A stretch of DNA of 64,000 bases from Sphingobium abikonense NBRC 16140 (GTDB taxonomy: Bacteria; Pseudomonadota; Alphaproteobacteria; Sphingomonadales; Sphingomonadaceae), in assembly GCF_001598335.1 (NCBI RefSeq), contig NZ_BCYT01000003.1, forward strand, positions 62,001-126,000, read 5' to 3'. The translations under genes and the position numbers were made by a program. Of this stretch, positions 52,416-61,477 are shown one piece after another. Numbering within the stretch: the first letter of the stretch is position 1; the number at the start of each line of letters is the position of its first letter. The notes beneath the pieces were generated by a model. It was not told the DNA's origin. It saw nothing but the letters and a program-made list of their open reading frames with translations, and ran no database searches.

Positions 52416-52724
52416 ATGTCCGGTCGACCAAATCAATTGCCACATGTGACCTGCCCAGCTTGCGGCGGGCGTGCTTTTGCGCGTTCGACGGGCAAGCGCA
52501 GCGCAACCTATCGGGAGGTTTATTACCACTGCCGCAATCCCGATGCCTGCGGCCACGAATTCGTGGTCGCGCTGGAAGCGATCCGGACGGTGAAGAGCAG
52601 CCGCTATCCCAAACCGCTGATCGTCCTGCCCATCAGCCAATGGCACGCCGCCGCCAACGATCGCGCCGCCAACGACGATGATCGCCCGCCCAACCAGCCC
52701 GCCGCCGATGCCGTAGAGATCTAG
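52416..52724 (+). CDS. Ogr/Delta-like zinc-finger activator of late transcription
   Basis: 102 residues. The N-terminal HVTCPACGGRAFARSTGKRSATYREVYYHCRNPDACGHEFVVALEAIRTVKSS has the Ogr/Delta layout: CxxC, about 22 residues, then C-x5-C, with the Y-x-x-C-x-N-x-x-C-x-x-x-F-V pattern. P2 Ogr binds dyads near -55 of late promoters and contacts RNA polymerase alpha. The exact 26-bp dyads at 25333, 34297 and 42178 are its probable targets. The C-terminal 45 residues are polar and disordered (NDRAANDDDRPPNQPAAD). Confidence 0.88.
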   Translation: MSGRPNQLPHVTCPACGGRAFARSTGKRSATYREVYYHCRNPDACGHEFVVALEAIRTVKSSRYPKPLIVLPISQWHAAANDRAANDDDRPPNQPAADAVEI

Positions 52725-52826
52725 GCGGCTAAGAGCCGACCACCCCATCACTGACTGAAACCGTCCATCCGGCTGCCCCCGTTGCCGGAAACGCCCTTCC
52801 TTTGTCCAACGTCGGGAGTTTCGAAT

Positions 52827-53216
52827 ATGCGCCACGTCCATCTATCGCGCTCCGTTGCGGCCACCGCGATCATTCAGCCTTGGGACTATGTTGCCATGCG
52901 CCGCGCCGCTGCCGGCCTCACCATCGGGCAGGTCGCCGCCATGCTCGGCGGCCGGGCTTATGAACGTCATCTGCGCATGTTGGAAACGCCGGGCATGCGG
53001 CTGAAACTGATCGCCGATCTGACGATCGCGATGCCGTTCAATCACGATGTCTACCGCCAGTTGACCGATCTGCCGCCCCATCAGCATCCGCTCCTTTGCC
53101 AGCGCTGTGGCTGGGACGAACATACAGACGTCCCCGACCACCTCGACGGCCTCACCACCTGGTCGCGCGCAGACGAAGCGATCTGCACCCGCTGCGAGCA
53201 GCAGGCCGCCGCGTGA
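52827..53216 (+). CDS. Early-region protein with HTH-like N-terminus and Cys pairs
   Basis: 129 residues from ATG 52827 (GGGAG nine bases upstream). The N-terminal [38 protein letters not shown] looks like an XRE-type helix-turn-helix. The C-terminal [11 protein letters not shown] and CTRCEQQ pairs could bind zinc. I do not know a named family. It could be a small regulator. The stop overlaps the next small gene (GTGA). Confidence 0.65.
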   Translation: MRHVHLSRSVAATAIIQPWDYVAMRRAAAGLTIGQVAAMLGGRAYERHLRMLETPGMRLKLIADLTIAMPFNHDVYRQLTDLPPHQHPLLCQRCGWDEHTDVPDHLDGLTTWSRADEAICTRCEQQAAA

Positions 53217-53308
53217 CCCGCCTCATCAAGATTCTGCTCATCCTCGCCACCATCCTTGTCATGCCCTTCCGCATCGCCTGGGCACTGACCAACAAGAAGG
53301 GAAATTGA
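53213..53308 (+). CDS. Very small membrane peptide (31 aa)
   Basis: A GTG start overlaps the stop of the previous gene (GTGA). The 31-residue peptide is one basic-flanked span: [30 protein letters not shown]. The overlap supports translation. Function unknown; may be a regulator or toxin-like peptide. Confidence 0.5.
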   Translation: MTRLIKILLILATILVMPFRIAWALTNKKGN

Positions 53309-53310
53309 CT

Positions 53311-53553
53311 ATGTCTGGACCCAACGTCGCTGCCGACCACCTCCGATTGATGATTGAGCGCATCGAGCGCCTTGAAGAGGAGAAGAAAGGCATCGGCGAC
53401 GATATCCGCGACGTATATCTGGAAGGGAAAGCGTCCGGCTACGATACAAAGATCATGCGGCAGATCATCCAGCTTCGGAAGATGCAGCCGCACGATCGTC
53501 AGGAGATGGAGGCGATCCTCCAGACCTATCTGTCCGCCCTCGGCATGGAATGA
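53311..53553 (+). CDS. GapR-like DNA-binding protein (DUF2312)
   Basis: 80 residues with the DUF2312/GapR pattern: [73 protein letters not shown]. The coiled coil and the G-(Y/F)-D-x-K-x-(M/L)-(R/K)-x-(I/V)-(I/V)-x-(L/I)-R-K basic core are those of GapR, which clamps overtwisted DNA ahead of replication and transcription in alphaproteobacteria. A phage copy might help phage replication or alter host chromosome handling. GAAGGGA precedes the ATG by nine bases. Confidence 0.88.
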   Translation: MSGPNVAADHLRLMIERIERLEEEKKGIGDDIRDVYLEGKASGYDTKIMRQIIQLRKMQPHDRQEMEAILQTYLSALGME

Positions 53554-53568
53554 TCGTCAGCGCCCGGC

Positions 53569-53593
53569 TTTTGGCAGGGCGCCCGTCCAAATG
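53569..53593 (+). promoter_or_regulatory. Degenerate copy of the late-promoter dyad
   Basis: TTTTGG, then a 10-11-base spacer, then GTCCAAATGCG has the same length as the late dyads and keeps TTTGG and GTCCAAATGC, but the left arm ends in C instead of A and the centre differs. Weak evidence; it lies in a short gap before the small gene at 53638. Confidence 0.3.
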
Positions 53594-53637
53594 CGCCGCA
53601 TTGACCCGGCGCCCTCCGAAACAGGAACCATCCCCCA

Positions 53638-53790
53638 ATGGCATCGCCCCGCCCCCTCGACCCCGCCGTCGCGCGAATCGTCGAAGCCCTCGCCGATCTG
53701 CTGGTCGACCGCGACATTGCCCGGCTGCGCAACCGCCCCGCGCCCAAGTCTACCAACACCATCCGCGCTGTCGCCGCAGGAGGCCGCTGA
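53638..53790 (+). CDS. Small early protein (50 aa)
   Basis: 50 residues: MASPRPLDPAVARIVEALAD, then a helix with charged residues (VDRDIARLRNRPAPK), and a short tail. ACAGGAACC lies upstream of the ATG and the stop overlaps the next ATG (TGATG). Looks like a small helical protein often seen before phage integrases; no family named. Confidence 0.55.
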   Translation: MASPRPLDPAVARIVEALADLLVDRDIARLRNRPAPKSTNTIRAVAAGGR

Positions 53791-53993
53791 TGACGTCGCT
53801 GTCGATCGACCATCTGGACATGCGCGAAGACAAGGCTCTGACCATCGCCTTCAACAAGAAGACCGGGAAATGGTGGTCCGTCGTCGGCCGCGATCGTGGT
53901 CCCCAACGCGTCGTTGGGGAAGGCGACTCTCCCATCGCCGCGCTCGGTGATCTCCTCCTCCAGATGGGCCATCGGCCCGCCTCTGCGAACTGA
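53790..53993 (+). CDS. Small early protein (67 aa)
   Basis: 67 residues: MTSLSIDHLDMREDKALTIA, then FNKKTGKWWSVVGRDRGPQR and a short helix (SPIAALGDLLLQMG). The start overlaps the previous stop. Compact, possibly a beta-hairpin plus helix; no family recognised. Confidence 0.55.
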   Translation: MTSLSIDHLDMREDKALTIAFNKKTGKWWSVVGRDRGPQRVVGEGDSPIAALGDLLLQMGHRPASAN

Positions 53994-54000
53994 GGCGGCC

Positions 54001-54159
54001 ATGCCCATCGTCTGCCGATCCACGATCACCGGTGCCGCGATCCCTATGCCCGCCGAACGCGTGCCTTCGCGGCGCTGCGTTACGATCAACTGCCCCCGCC
54101 ATACCGGGGTGCCCCTGCCGGCGCGCGACGAGACGAAGAGCGGGGAGCGCGCCGCCTGA
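54001..54159 (+). CDS. Small Arg/Cys-containing protein (52 aa)
   Basis: 52 residues with CRSTITG and a CVTINCPRHTG segment (three Cys and a His) that could bind a metal. It lies between the previous stop and the integrase ATG, with two- to seven-base gaps, so it is probably part of the transcript. Coding status uncertain; no family recognised. Confidence 0.4.
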   Translation: MPIVCRSTITGAAIPMPAERVPSRRCVTINCPRHTGVPLPARDETKSGERAA

Positions 54160-54161
54160 CC

Positions 54162-55727
54162 ATGCGCACCATCCTTTACGCCCGTTATTCCAGCGACCTA
54201 CAGAATGCCCTTTCGACCGTCGATCAGCTGGCCTCGCTGCGCGAACGCGCCGATCGCGAAGGGTGGACCGTCATAGACACCTTCGCCGACGAGGAAATCA
54301 GTGGCCGCGCCGGCATCGGCGAAATGCAGCGCCCTGGTCTGAACGCCATGCTGACCCGAGTCGAGCGCGGCGACGTCGACCAGATTCTTGCCGAAGCGAC
54401 CGACCGAATCGCTCGGCACAGTGGCGACGCCCATGCAGTTCGCGAGCATCTGGAGCATTTCGGCGCCCGCCTCTTCACTTTGGCCGATGGGCATGTCGAC
54501 GAAATCACCGGCACCATCAAAGGGCTGATGGATTCGCGCTTCCTCAAGGATCTGGCGGACCGCATCCGTCGCGGGCAACGCGGCCAGCATGGGCGCGGCT
54601 TCAATCCAGGCGGCTTGGCCTATGGCTATAACGTCGTGAAAAAGATCGGCGACGATGGCGAAATCGTGCGTGGCCTCCTTGAGGTGAACGAAGAGGAAGC
54701 GGCCATCGTGCGCCGCATTTTCGAAGAAACGCTTGCGGGCGTTTCCAGCAGAGCCATCGTTAAGGCGCTCAATGAGGAAGGCGTTCCCTCTCCCAGCGGC
54801 GGGCTATGGGCGACGAACGTCATCCATGGCGATCGCATTCGTGCCAACGGTATCCTGCGCAACAATCTCTATCGGGGTGTCATGGTCTACGGCCGCACCC
54901 GTCGCGCCTATCACCCGAAAACCCGCCGCTATGTCTCGCGCGTCAACCCCGTCAACGAGTGGCGATTCGTGGACGTGCCGCATCTGCGCATCGTGTCGGA
55001 TGAACATTGGGCCGCTATCGAGGCGCACTATGCCGCGTTCGATGGCGACATTCGCACGAAGAAACGCCACCCGAAGCGTCTCCTTTCAGGCTTGGGCAAG
55101 TGCAGCGTCTGCGGCGGCACATGGACTGTCATCAGCCCGGAAAAATGGGGCTGCTCGACCGCAAAGAACAAACAGGCATGCACGAACACGCGAACCATTT
55201 CGACGGGCCTGTATGAAAAGCGCACGCTGGGCCACCTGAAGGCAATTCTTCTCAACCCGGATGCCATCGAACTCTTCGTCGAGCGGTATAACATTGGCAT
55301 TCAGAAGCGGCGGGCGGAAGTTGGAGCGAATCGCGCGCCGCTTGAGAAGAACGCAGCCGACCTTCGCGCCAGGATATCACGCCTGGTCGACGCCATTGCG
55401 GACGGTGCCGGTGAATTTCAGGAATTCAAGGATCGTCTGCGCACTGCCCGCGCTGATCTGGCCAATGTCGAACAGCAGTTGCAGGCGCTGATTGAAGCGG
55501 CACCGATCGTGCTCCCACACGATCTGGCGGATCGCTACCGCACCATCATTGCCGAGCTGGACGTCGCCTTGGCCACCGAAGGCACCGCCCGCGAGCGCGC
55601 CGCATCCGCCATCCGAGAACTCATCGAAGCGATCACACTCAGCCCGAAGACCCAGGGTCGCGGTGTGGAAATTCAAGTCACTGGCCGCATGGCCAACATC
55701 ATCAACCTAGCAAAGGATTCGGCTTAG
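54162..55727 (+). CDS. Large serine recombinase (phage integrase)
   Basis: 521 residues. The N-terminal resolvase domain starts [21 protein letters not shown] with catalytic Ser10 and contains [22 protein letters not shown] and [11 protein letters not shown]. The recombinase domain follows ([59 protein letters not shown]). The zinc ribbon [15 protein letters not shown] to [13 protein letters not shown] comes next, with a coiled coil at about 380-440. It inserts and excises the element by recombining short att sites; attR lies 22 bases past its stop. Last gene of the early operon. Confidence 0.93.
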   Translation: MRTILYARYSSDLQNALSTVDQLASLRERADREGWTVIDTFADEEISGRAGIGEMQRPGLNAMLTRVERGDVDQILAEATDRIARHSGDAHAVREHLEHFGARLFTLADGHVDEITGTIKGLMDSRFLKDLADRIRRGQRGQHGRGFNPGGLAYGYNVVKKIGDDGEIVRGLLEVNEEEAAIVRRIFEETLAGVSSRAIVKALNEEGVPSPSGGLWATNVIHGDRIRANGILRNNLYRGVMVYGRTRRAYHPKTRRYVSRVNPVNEWRFVDVPHLRIVSDEHWAAIEAHYAAFDGDIRTKKRHPKRLLSGLGKCSVCGGTWTVISPEKWGCSTAKNKQACTNTRTISTGLYEKRTLGHLKAILLNPDAIELFVERYNIGIQKRRAEVGANRAPLEKNAADLRARISRLVDAIADGAGEFQEFKDRLRTARADLANVEQQLQALIEAAPIVLPHDLADRYRTIIAELDVALATEGTARERAASAIRELIEAITLSPKTQGRGVEIQVTGRMANIINLAKDSA

Positions 55728-55761
55728 GTATCTTCCCGTTGGCATCATTCCTCCGCTACCA
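55727..55761. other. attR: element-side arm plus core repeat
   Basis: GGTATCTTCCCG (55727-55738) overlaps the end of the integrase gene and is followed 10 bases later by the core TCCTCCGCTACCA (55749-55761), identical to the tRNA-Met 3' end. Host sequence follows. Joined to the arm at 14167-14178 it gives a 48-bp attP-like dyad. Confidence 0.8.
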
Positions 55762-55857
55762 TTTCACCCGTTATTTCGCATATCATCCTTGCCAGCGCGG
55801 ACAAAGCGCGCCAATCACCCCCGCAAAAGGCGGCAAGGTGAAGAGGATTGCGGGCAT

Positions 55858-57084
55858 ATGAGCCTTTATGACGTTCTGATCGTGGGTGCGGGCCATGCCG
55901 GCGCCCAGGCGGCGATTTCGCTGCGGCAGTCGGGATTTGAAGGGTCGATCGGCATGATCGGCGACGAAAAGGACCCGCCTTATGAGCGTCCCCCGCTGTC
56001 CAAGGAATATTTCGCCGGCGACAAGCCGTTCGAGCGTATCCTGATCCGCCCCGCCGCCTTCTGGGAAGAGCGCAATATCGACATGCTGCTGGGCAAGCGA
56101 GTGAAAAGCGTCGATCCGGCAGGCAAGTTCGTGACCGTCGGGGGGGAGGAGATTGGCTATGACAAGCTGATCTGGTGCACCGGCGGCAGCCCGCGCATGC
56201 TGACCTGCAATGGCGCGGAAGCCAATAACGTCCATGCCGTGCGTCGCCGCGCCGATGTCGATGCGATGATGGCCAAGATGGACAGCGTCCGGCACGTGAC
56301 CATCATCGGGGGCGGTTATATCGGGCTGGAAGCGGCGGCCGTGCTTACCAAGTTCGGCAAGACGGTCGTGTTGCTCGAGGCGCTGGACCGCGTACTGGCG
56401 CGCGTGGCGGGCGAGCCGCTGTCGCGCTTTTACGAAGCGGAGCATCGCGCCCATGGCGTCGACCTGCGCACCGGTGCGCGGATGGATTGCATCGAGGTCG
56501 CTGACGGTAAGGCGACGGCCGTGCTGATGGCCGATGGCGAGCGGATCGAAACCGACATGGTGATCGTGGGCATCGGCATCGTGCCAGAAACCGGGCCGCT
56601 GATCGCGGCGGGCGCGGTCGGTGGCAATGGCGTTGACGTCGATGAATATTGCCGCACATCGCTGCCCGACATCTATGCGATCGGCGATTGCGCCGCGCAC
56701 GCCAACCGTTTCGCTGGCGGGGCGACGATGCGGCTGGAATCGGTGCAGAATGCCAATGACCAGGCGAAGACCGCCGTCTCCCACATCGTCGGAAAAGGCG
56801 AGCCCTACAATGCGGTGCCCTGGTTCTGGTCGAACCAATATGATCTGAAGCTTCAGACGGTGGGGCTATCCACAGGCTTTGATGATGTGGTGGTGCGCGG
56901 CGATCCCGACAGCCGCAGTTTTTCCGTCGTCTATCTGAAAGGCGGGAAGGTGATCGCGCTCGACTGCGTCAATGCGGTCAAGGATTATGTGCAGGGGCGC
57001 GCCCACGTCCTGTCAGGGGCGGCGCTGGATACGCAGCAGCTAGCCGACCCGGCCATTCCGCTGAAGGAAGTGGGGCTTGCCTGA
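55858..57084 (+). CDS. Ferredoxin/rubredoxin-NAD(P)+ reductase-like flavoprotein
   Basis: 408 residues. FAD site [24 protein letters not shown] near the start, NAD site [30 protein letters not shown] in the middle, FAD-closing [13 protein letters not shown], and a C-terminal segment with [14 protein letters not shown] (reductase-type). This is the family of putidaredoxin or rubredoxin reductases serving P450 or aromatic ring oxygenases. The partner ferredoxin is not in the window. The first gene on the host side of attR. Confidence 0.9.
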   Translation: MSLYDVLIVGAGHAGAQAAISLRQSGFEGSIGMIGDEKDPPYERPPLSKEYFAGDKPFERILIRPAAFWEERNIDMLLGKRVKSVDPAGKFVTVGGEEIGYDKLIWCTGGSPRMLTCNGAEANNVHAVRRRADVDAMMAKMDSVRHVTIIGGGYIGLEAAAVLTKFGKTVVLLEALDRVLARVAGEPLSRFYEAEHRAHGVDLRTGARMDCIEVADGKATAVLMADGERIETDMVIVGIGIVPETGPLIAAGAVGGNGVDVDEYCRTSLPDIYAIGDCAAHANRFAGGATMRLESVQNANDQAKTAVSHIVGKGEPYNAVPWFWSNQYDLKLQTVGLSTGFDDVVVRGDPDSRSFSVVYLKGGKVIALDCVNAVKDYVQGRAHVLSGAALDTQQLADPAIPLKEVGLA

Positions 57085-57201
57085 CGCGTATCGGGGCAGG
57101 AGGCGGTTCGGTATGCTAAGTGCTGACCGGAGTGCAAAAGCCCTGGTCGCTTCACCCCTATGCTGAGGGGCAAAGCGTAGGCGAAGGACGCCCGCTGAAT
57201 G

Positions 57202-57564
57202 TCAGCGGGTCGGTTCCAGCCGCAGGCGCGCCGCCTTGTTCATCATATCCTCGATCCGCGCAGCGCCATCGACATTGGCGCGGATGACCTGCCAAGGGTC
57301 GACGCTTTGCGCGAACCGCATGCCGCACAAATCACCGCGCGACCACATGATACGCGCTTCCATGTCGATATCCTTCGCCTTCAGCCGTACCGTCGTGCCG
57401 ATGCGAAAACCATCGCGATGTTCCAGCAGGCAACCGCCAGCCGACACATCGCCCACGATAACCTTGCGGCAATCCTCGCCCTCGATCAGTTCCGCTTCGA
57501 ACGCGGTGACGAAGCGAGCATGACGACGCCGATCGAAACGTGCCGCCAATTCCGTGATAGTCAT
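57202..57564 (-). CDS. PilZ-domain protein (c-di-GMP binding)
   Basis: 120 residues. The RRRHARF basic motif near residue 12 and the VGDVSAGGCLLEH (D-x-S-x-x-G) motif are the two c-di-GMP-binding signatures of PilZ. LKAKDIDMEARIMWSRGDLCGMRFAQSVDP finishes the beta-barrel. It probably senses c-di-GMP in the cytoplasm and changes a motility, adhesion or polysaccharide process. A CCCGCTGA-ATG-TCAGCGGG hairpin overlaps the end of the gene (57191-57209). Confidence 0.88.
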   Translation of the reverse strand: MTITELAARFDRRRHARFVTAFEAELIEGEDCRKVIVGDVSAGGCLLEHRDGFRIGTTVRLKAKDIDMEARIMWSRGDLCGMRFAQSVDPWQVIRANVDGAARIEDMMNKAARLRLEPTR

Positions 57565-57833
57565 CGTTCCGCACCTCCGAAAATACGCCGGCAGCCTCTA
57601 CAGGCCTCAGTGGCAAGACCCCGAATCTGGCAGTCAATCCTTAACAACTGGTAACGCAATCCAATCGTCGCGGCCGGACGAGTGTCTGGCGCGGGCAGGC
57701 GAAAACGCGCCATGAAACGACGCTGCTGAAGGATCAGCCGCCGGAACCTGCCTGGATAATCAAGGTCCAAAAGGAACTGATCGCGCTCTGATCGCTTCTG
57801 GGATCATCCCCCAGACACAAAGGAGCAACAAAT

Positions 57834-60230
57834 ATGGGCAGCGCGCGTCCCATGGGCCGGACATCCATCGCGGCCATGATCCTGGGCGGGGTCATCGCCC
57901 TTATTGGCCTGGTGCTGGCTGGGGGCGGTGCATGGCTGCTGATCGAGGGGGGCTCGGCCTATTACCTGATCACCGGCGTCGCGATGCTGATATCGGGCGT
58001 TCTGCTGATCCGCGGGCGCTTGGCGGGCGCTTGGCTGTATGTCGCCATCTTCCTTGCCACAATGGTCTGGGCCTTGTGGGAAGTGGGCACGCGTCCATGG
58101 GCGCTGGTGCCGCGCGTGGTTGCGCCGCTGGTGCTGCTGGTCGCCGTGCTGCTGGTCATGCCGACGTTGACCCGGCGGCCGGGGCGCTGGACATGGGCCG
58201 GCATTGGCGTAGTCGGGACTATTGCGATCGCCACGATCTTCGGCTGGAGCATCGCAGGCAATTATATCCCGCCAGTCAATGGCCAGTTGCCCGGCGCGCG
58301 CTATGCCATGACCGATCCTTCGCTGGGGCAGGTCGGCAATGACTGGCCGGCCTATGGCGGCACATACAGCGCGCGCCGCTATTCGCCGCTGGCGCAGATC
58401 ACGCCGGCCAATGTCGGCGAACTGAAGCGGGCATGGACCATCCACACCGGGGATATGCCCAGCGCTGCAGCGAAGGGCACCTATGGCGCGGAAACGACGC
58501 CGCTCAAGATCGGCAATACGTTGTATCTGTGTACGCCAAAAAGTATGGTGCTGGCGCTCGATCCGGTGACGGGCAAGCAGAAATGGCGGTTCGACCCGGG
58601 CGTCAAGGATGACGCCATTCCCTATACTGCCGCCTGCCGTGGCGTGAGCTATTATCAGGTGCCCGGCGCAGCGGCCGATACGCCCTGTGCGCAGCGCATC
58701 ATCCTGGGCACGCTGGACGCGCGGATCATCGCCCTTGATGCGCGGACGGGTCGTCAATGCCGGGATTTCGGTCAAAATGGCCAGGTGCGCATTACCGACG
58801 GCATGGGGCAGGTGAGCCCTGGCTATGTGTCGATCAATTCGCCGCCCACCATTGTGCAAGGCGTGGTCGTGACCGGACATCAGGTGCTCGACGGCCAGAG
58901 CCGCTGGGAGCCATCGGGCGTCATTCAGGCCTATGATGCGGTGACGGGCAAGATGCGCTGGGCCTGGGACATGATGCACCCTGAACGCAGCGGTCCGCCG
59001 CCCGCTGGCCAGACCTACACGCGTGGCACGCCGAATATGTGGACCATCGCGTCGGGCGACGAGAAACTGGGTCTTGTCTACCTGCCGATGGGCAATGCGT
59101 CAGCCGACTATTATAGCAGCCTGCGCCGCCCGGAGGAAAATCGCTATGCGACGTCGCTGGTCGCGATCGACGTCAAGACGGGGAAACCGCGCTGGACCTT
59201 CCAGGCAGTGAAGAAGGACGTGTGGGACTATGATTTCGGCGCGCAGGCGACGCTGGTGGACTTTCCCACGTCCAGCGGATCGGTACCCGCGATGGTGCTG
59301 CCCAGCAAGCAGGGCGACATCTATGTGCTTGATCGCCGCACCGGCAGGCCGCTGACGCCGATCGGCCAGATCAAGGCGCCGGGCGGTGGCGTCGAGCCGC
59401 AGGATCGCGCGCCGACCCAGCTTGTGTCGCTCTATCATGATCTGCGCAAGCCTGACCTGACCGAAAAGGATATGTGGGGCATGTCGCCGATCGACCAGAT
59501 GATCTGCCGCATCCAATTCCGCGAGGCGAGCTACAAGGGCTTCTTCACGCCGCCCGAGGCCGACCGACGGTCGATCGAATATCCGGGCTATAATGGCGGG
59601 ACCGACTGGGGCGGCATCGCAGTCGATCCGGCGCGCGGGGTGATCGTTGCCAATTATAACGACATGCCCAACTATGTCCGGCTGGTGCCGCGCGCCAAGG
59701 CCAATGAACTGGGCTGGGCGCCGCGCAATCAGGCGCGGGGCAAGATTGGCGGTGCAGAAGGGGCTGGCGACCCGCAGGCGCACACGCCTTATGCGATCGA
59801 CGTCAATGCGGGCTGGCGGCTGAAATTTACCGGCATGTTATGCAAGCAGCCCCCTTATGGCGGCATCCGGGCCATCGACCTCGCCACCGGGCGCACCATC
59901 TGGGACCGGCCATTTGGTACGGCGCGCACCAATGGCCCCTTCGGCATCCCCTCCATGCTGCCGCTGACCATTGGCACGCCCAATAATGGCGGCGCAGTCG
60001 TCACCAAGAGCGGCCTCATCTTCATCGCCGCCGCCACCGACAATCTGATCCGCGCCATAGACCTACGAACCGGCAAGACGCTGTGGTCCGATACCCTGCC
60101 GGGCGGCGGGCAGGCGACGCCCATGACCTATAGCCAGAATGGCAAGCAATATCTGGTCATCATGGCGGGCGGGCATCATTTCATGGAAACGCCGGTCAGC
60201 GATCAACTGGTCGCCTATGCTCTGCCCTGA
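57834..60230 (+). CDS. gcd: Membrane-bound PQQ-dependent glucose dehydrogenase
   Basis: 798 residues. Five N-terminal membrane helices (about residues 12-150) are followed by a periplasmic eight-bladed propeller. Family points: NDWPAYGGTYSARRYSPLAQI, WTFQAVKKDVWDYDFGAQATLVDFP (active-site region), NYNDMPNYVRLVPR and a C-terminal GHHFMETPVSDQLVAYALP. The enzyme oxidises glucose to gluconolactone in the periplasm and passes electrons to ubiquinone, with PQQ as cofactor. GGAGCAAC precedes the ATG. No PQQ-synthesis genes are in the window. Confidence 0.93.
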   Translation: MGSARPMGRTSIAAMILGGVIALIGLVLAGGGAWLLIEGGSAYYLITGVAMLISGVLLIRGRLAGAWLYVAIFLATMVWALWEVGTRPWALVPRVVAPLVLLVAVLLVMPTLTRRPGRWTWAGIGVVGTIAIATIFGWSIAGNYIPPVNGQLPGARYAMTDPSLGQVGNDWPAYGGTYSARRYSPLAQITPANVGELKRAWTIHTGDMPSAAAKGTYGAETTPLKIGNTLYLCTPKSMVLALDPVTGKQKWRFDPGVKDDAIPYTAACRGVSYYQVPGAAADTPCAQRIILGTLDARIIALDARTGRQCRDFGQNGQVRITDGMGQVSPGYVSINSPPTIVQGVVVTGHQVLDGQSRWEPSGVIQAYDAVTGKMRWAWDMMHPERSGPPPAGQTYTRGTPNMWTIASGDEKLGLVYLPMGNASADYYSSLRRPEENRYATSLVAIDVKTGKPRWTFQAVKKDVWDYDFGAQATLVDFPTSSGSVPAMVLPSKQGDIYVLDRRTGRPLTPIGQIKAPGGGVEPQDRAPTQLVSLYHDLRKPDLTEKDMWGMSPIDQMICRIQFREASYKGFFTPPEADRRSIEYPGYNGGTDWGGIAVDPARGVIVANYNDMPNYVRLVPRAKANELGWAPRNQARGKIGGAEGAGDPQAHTPYAIDVNAGWRLKFTGMLCKQPPYGGIRAIDLATGRTIWDRPFGTARTNGPFGIPSMLPLTIGTPNNGGAVVTKSGLIFIAAATDNLIRAIDLRTGKTLWSDTLPGGGQATPMTYSQNGKQYLVIMAGGHHFMETPVSDQLVAYALP

Positions 60231-60323
60231 GCAGTTGTTTCTCGCGCTTTGCTGCGCCACATAGGCGTGACGATGCGCGGGGATGGCGTTACCCCCCCCC
60301 CGCTTGGCCAATCAGGAGATCGC

Positions 60324-61070
60324 ATGACAGACAGGACCGTCCTCATCACCGGCGCGACCGCAGGCATTGGTGAAGCAGCTGCGCGCGCTTTTGCCCAGGC
60401 GGGATGGCGCGTGATCGGTACGGGCCGTCGGGCGGATCGGCTGGAGGCGCTCGCGGCGGAGATCGGCGCGCAGATGCACGGCCTGGCCTTCGACATGCGT
60501 GATGAGGCGGCGATCGACGAGGCGCTGGCATCGCTGCCGCCGGAGTTTCAGGCTGTCGACCTGTTGATCAATAATGCGGGACTGGCGCTCGGAACCGCGC
60601 CTGCTCAGCGGGCGGATTTGGCGCAATGGCGACAGATGATCGACACCAATATCAATGGCCTTATCGCCATGACTCACAAGCTGCTGCCGCGTCTGGTCGA
60701 GCGCAAGGGCGCAATCATCAACCTAAGCTCAGTGGCGGCGACCTATCCCTATCCCGGCGGCAATGTCTATGGCGGGACCAAGGCGTTCGTGCAGCAATTT
60801 TCGCTGGGCCTGCGATCCGATCTGCATGGCACGGGGGTGCGCGTCACCTCGATCGAGCCGGGCATGGTCGAAACCGAATTTACCCTGGTGCGCACCGGCA
60901 GCCAGGCCGCGTCCGACACGCTTTATGGCGGCGCTGACCCGATGACGGGGGAGGATATTGCCCAGACCCTGCTCTGGGTCGCAACCCTGCCGCCCCATCT
61001 CAACATCAATCGGCTGGAACTGATGCCGGTCAGCCAATCCTTCGCCGGATTTCAGGTCGCGCGGGAATAA
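60324..61070 (+). CDS. Short-chain dehydrogenase/reductase (YdfG-like)
   Basis: 248 residues. TGATAGIG (residues 9-16) binds the NADP cofactor with the following GTGRRADRL basic stretch. NNAG and the catalytic S-Y-K set (INLSSVAATYPYPGGNVYGGTKAFVQQF) are in place. The C-terminal VRVTSIEPGMVETEFTLVR fits YdfG-like 3-hydroxyacid dehydrogenases. CAGGAGATC precedes the ATG. It may reduce small hydroxy acids or carbonyls; the true substrate is unknown. Confidence 0.9.
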   Translation: MTDRTVLITGATAGIGEAAARAFAQAGWRVIGTGRRADRLEALAAEIGAQMHGLAFDMRDEAAIDEALASLPPEFQAVDLLINNAGLALGTAPAQRADLAQWRQMIDTNINGLIAMTHKLLPRLVERKGAIINLSSVAATYPYPGGNVYGGTKAFVQQFSLGLRSDLHGTGVRVTSIEPGMVETEFTLVRTGSQAASDTLYGGADPMTGEDIAQTLLWVATLPPHLNINRLELMPVSQSFAGFQVARE

Positions 61071-61089
61071 TAGGCTGGGCCGGTCGCCG

Positions 61090-61308
61090 TCAGGCGCAAA
61101 GCCCTTCCGCCTCCTCGACATCCAGCGGTTCCTGCTCCTTGGGCATGGTGAGCGCCTTGCCATAAGGAAAGTGCAGGCCGGAAACCTGTAGCGCCTGCGT
61201 ATAGAAATCCCACCATTGCATCGTCATCTGCCAGGGCATTTGCCAAAGCTGAAAGAGCGGGCTCCAGCCGTCTGCAGCAGGATCATCCTCGAAACGGGCT
61301 ATGGTCAT
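61090..61308 (-). CDS. Small hypothetical protein (72 aa)
   Basis: 72 residues, Trp- and Met-rich: PLFQLWQMPWQMTMQWWDFY then a short helix and acidic tail. AAGGAGACG precedes the ATG. It looks like a short amphipathic or membrane-associated protein. No family recognised. Confidence 0.6.
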   Translation of the reverse strand: MTIARFEDDPAADGWSPLFQLWQMPWQMTMQWWDFYTQALQVSGLHFPYGKALTMPKEQEPLDVEEAEGLCA

Positions 61309-61477
61309 GCGTCGTCTCCTTCTGAGTCGTGCTTATATCATGACCGGAAGGCGGCCCGACCCATGATGTTCCCCATATCTCCAAAAAATCGGATGACCCG
61401 AGGCGGTGAGTGCGCATTTTGGTCCAAAACGGCGCAGATTGTCGCCAATTTGGCGGTAGGGGCGATAAGGTCGCGCC

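Larger units (their letters stand above)
14153..55761 (+). mobile_element. Integrated P2-type prophage with serine recombinase (about 41.6 kb)
   Basis: The element is bounded by the 13-bp direct repeat TCCTCCGCTACCA at 14153-14165 (3' end of tRNA-Met) and 55749-55761, which directly follows a large serine recombinase gene. Inside are a near-complete P2-like morphogenesis set, lysis genes, immunity genes, a candidate replication gene and several accessory genes of lower GC. Host genes continue on both sides. No gpA-type replication gene or Cox is recognised. Structural genes appear intact, so the phage may be functional, though one cargo gene is split by an IS. Confidence 0.88.

Noticed and set aside
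60290-60302. Run of about ten C residues before the SDR gene
   Set aside because: It lies outside the coding sequence, so slippage would not shift the frame. A promoter-spacing effect is possible but nothing else supports phase variation.
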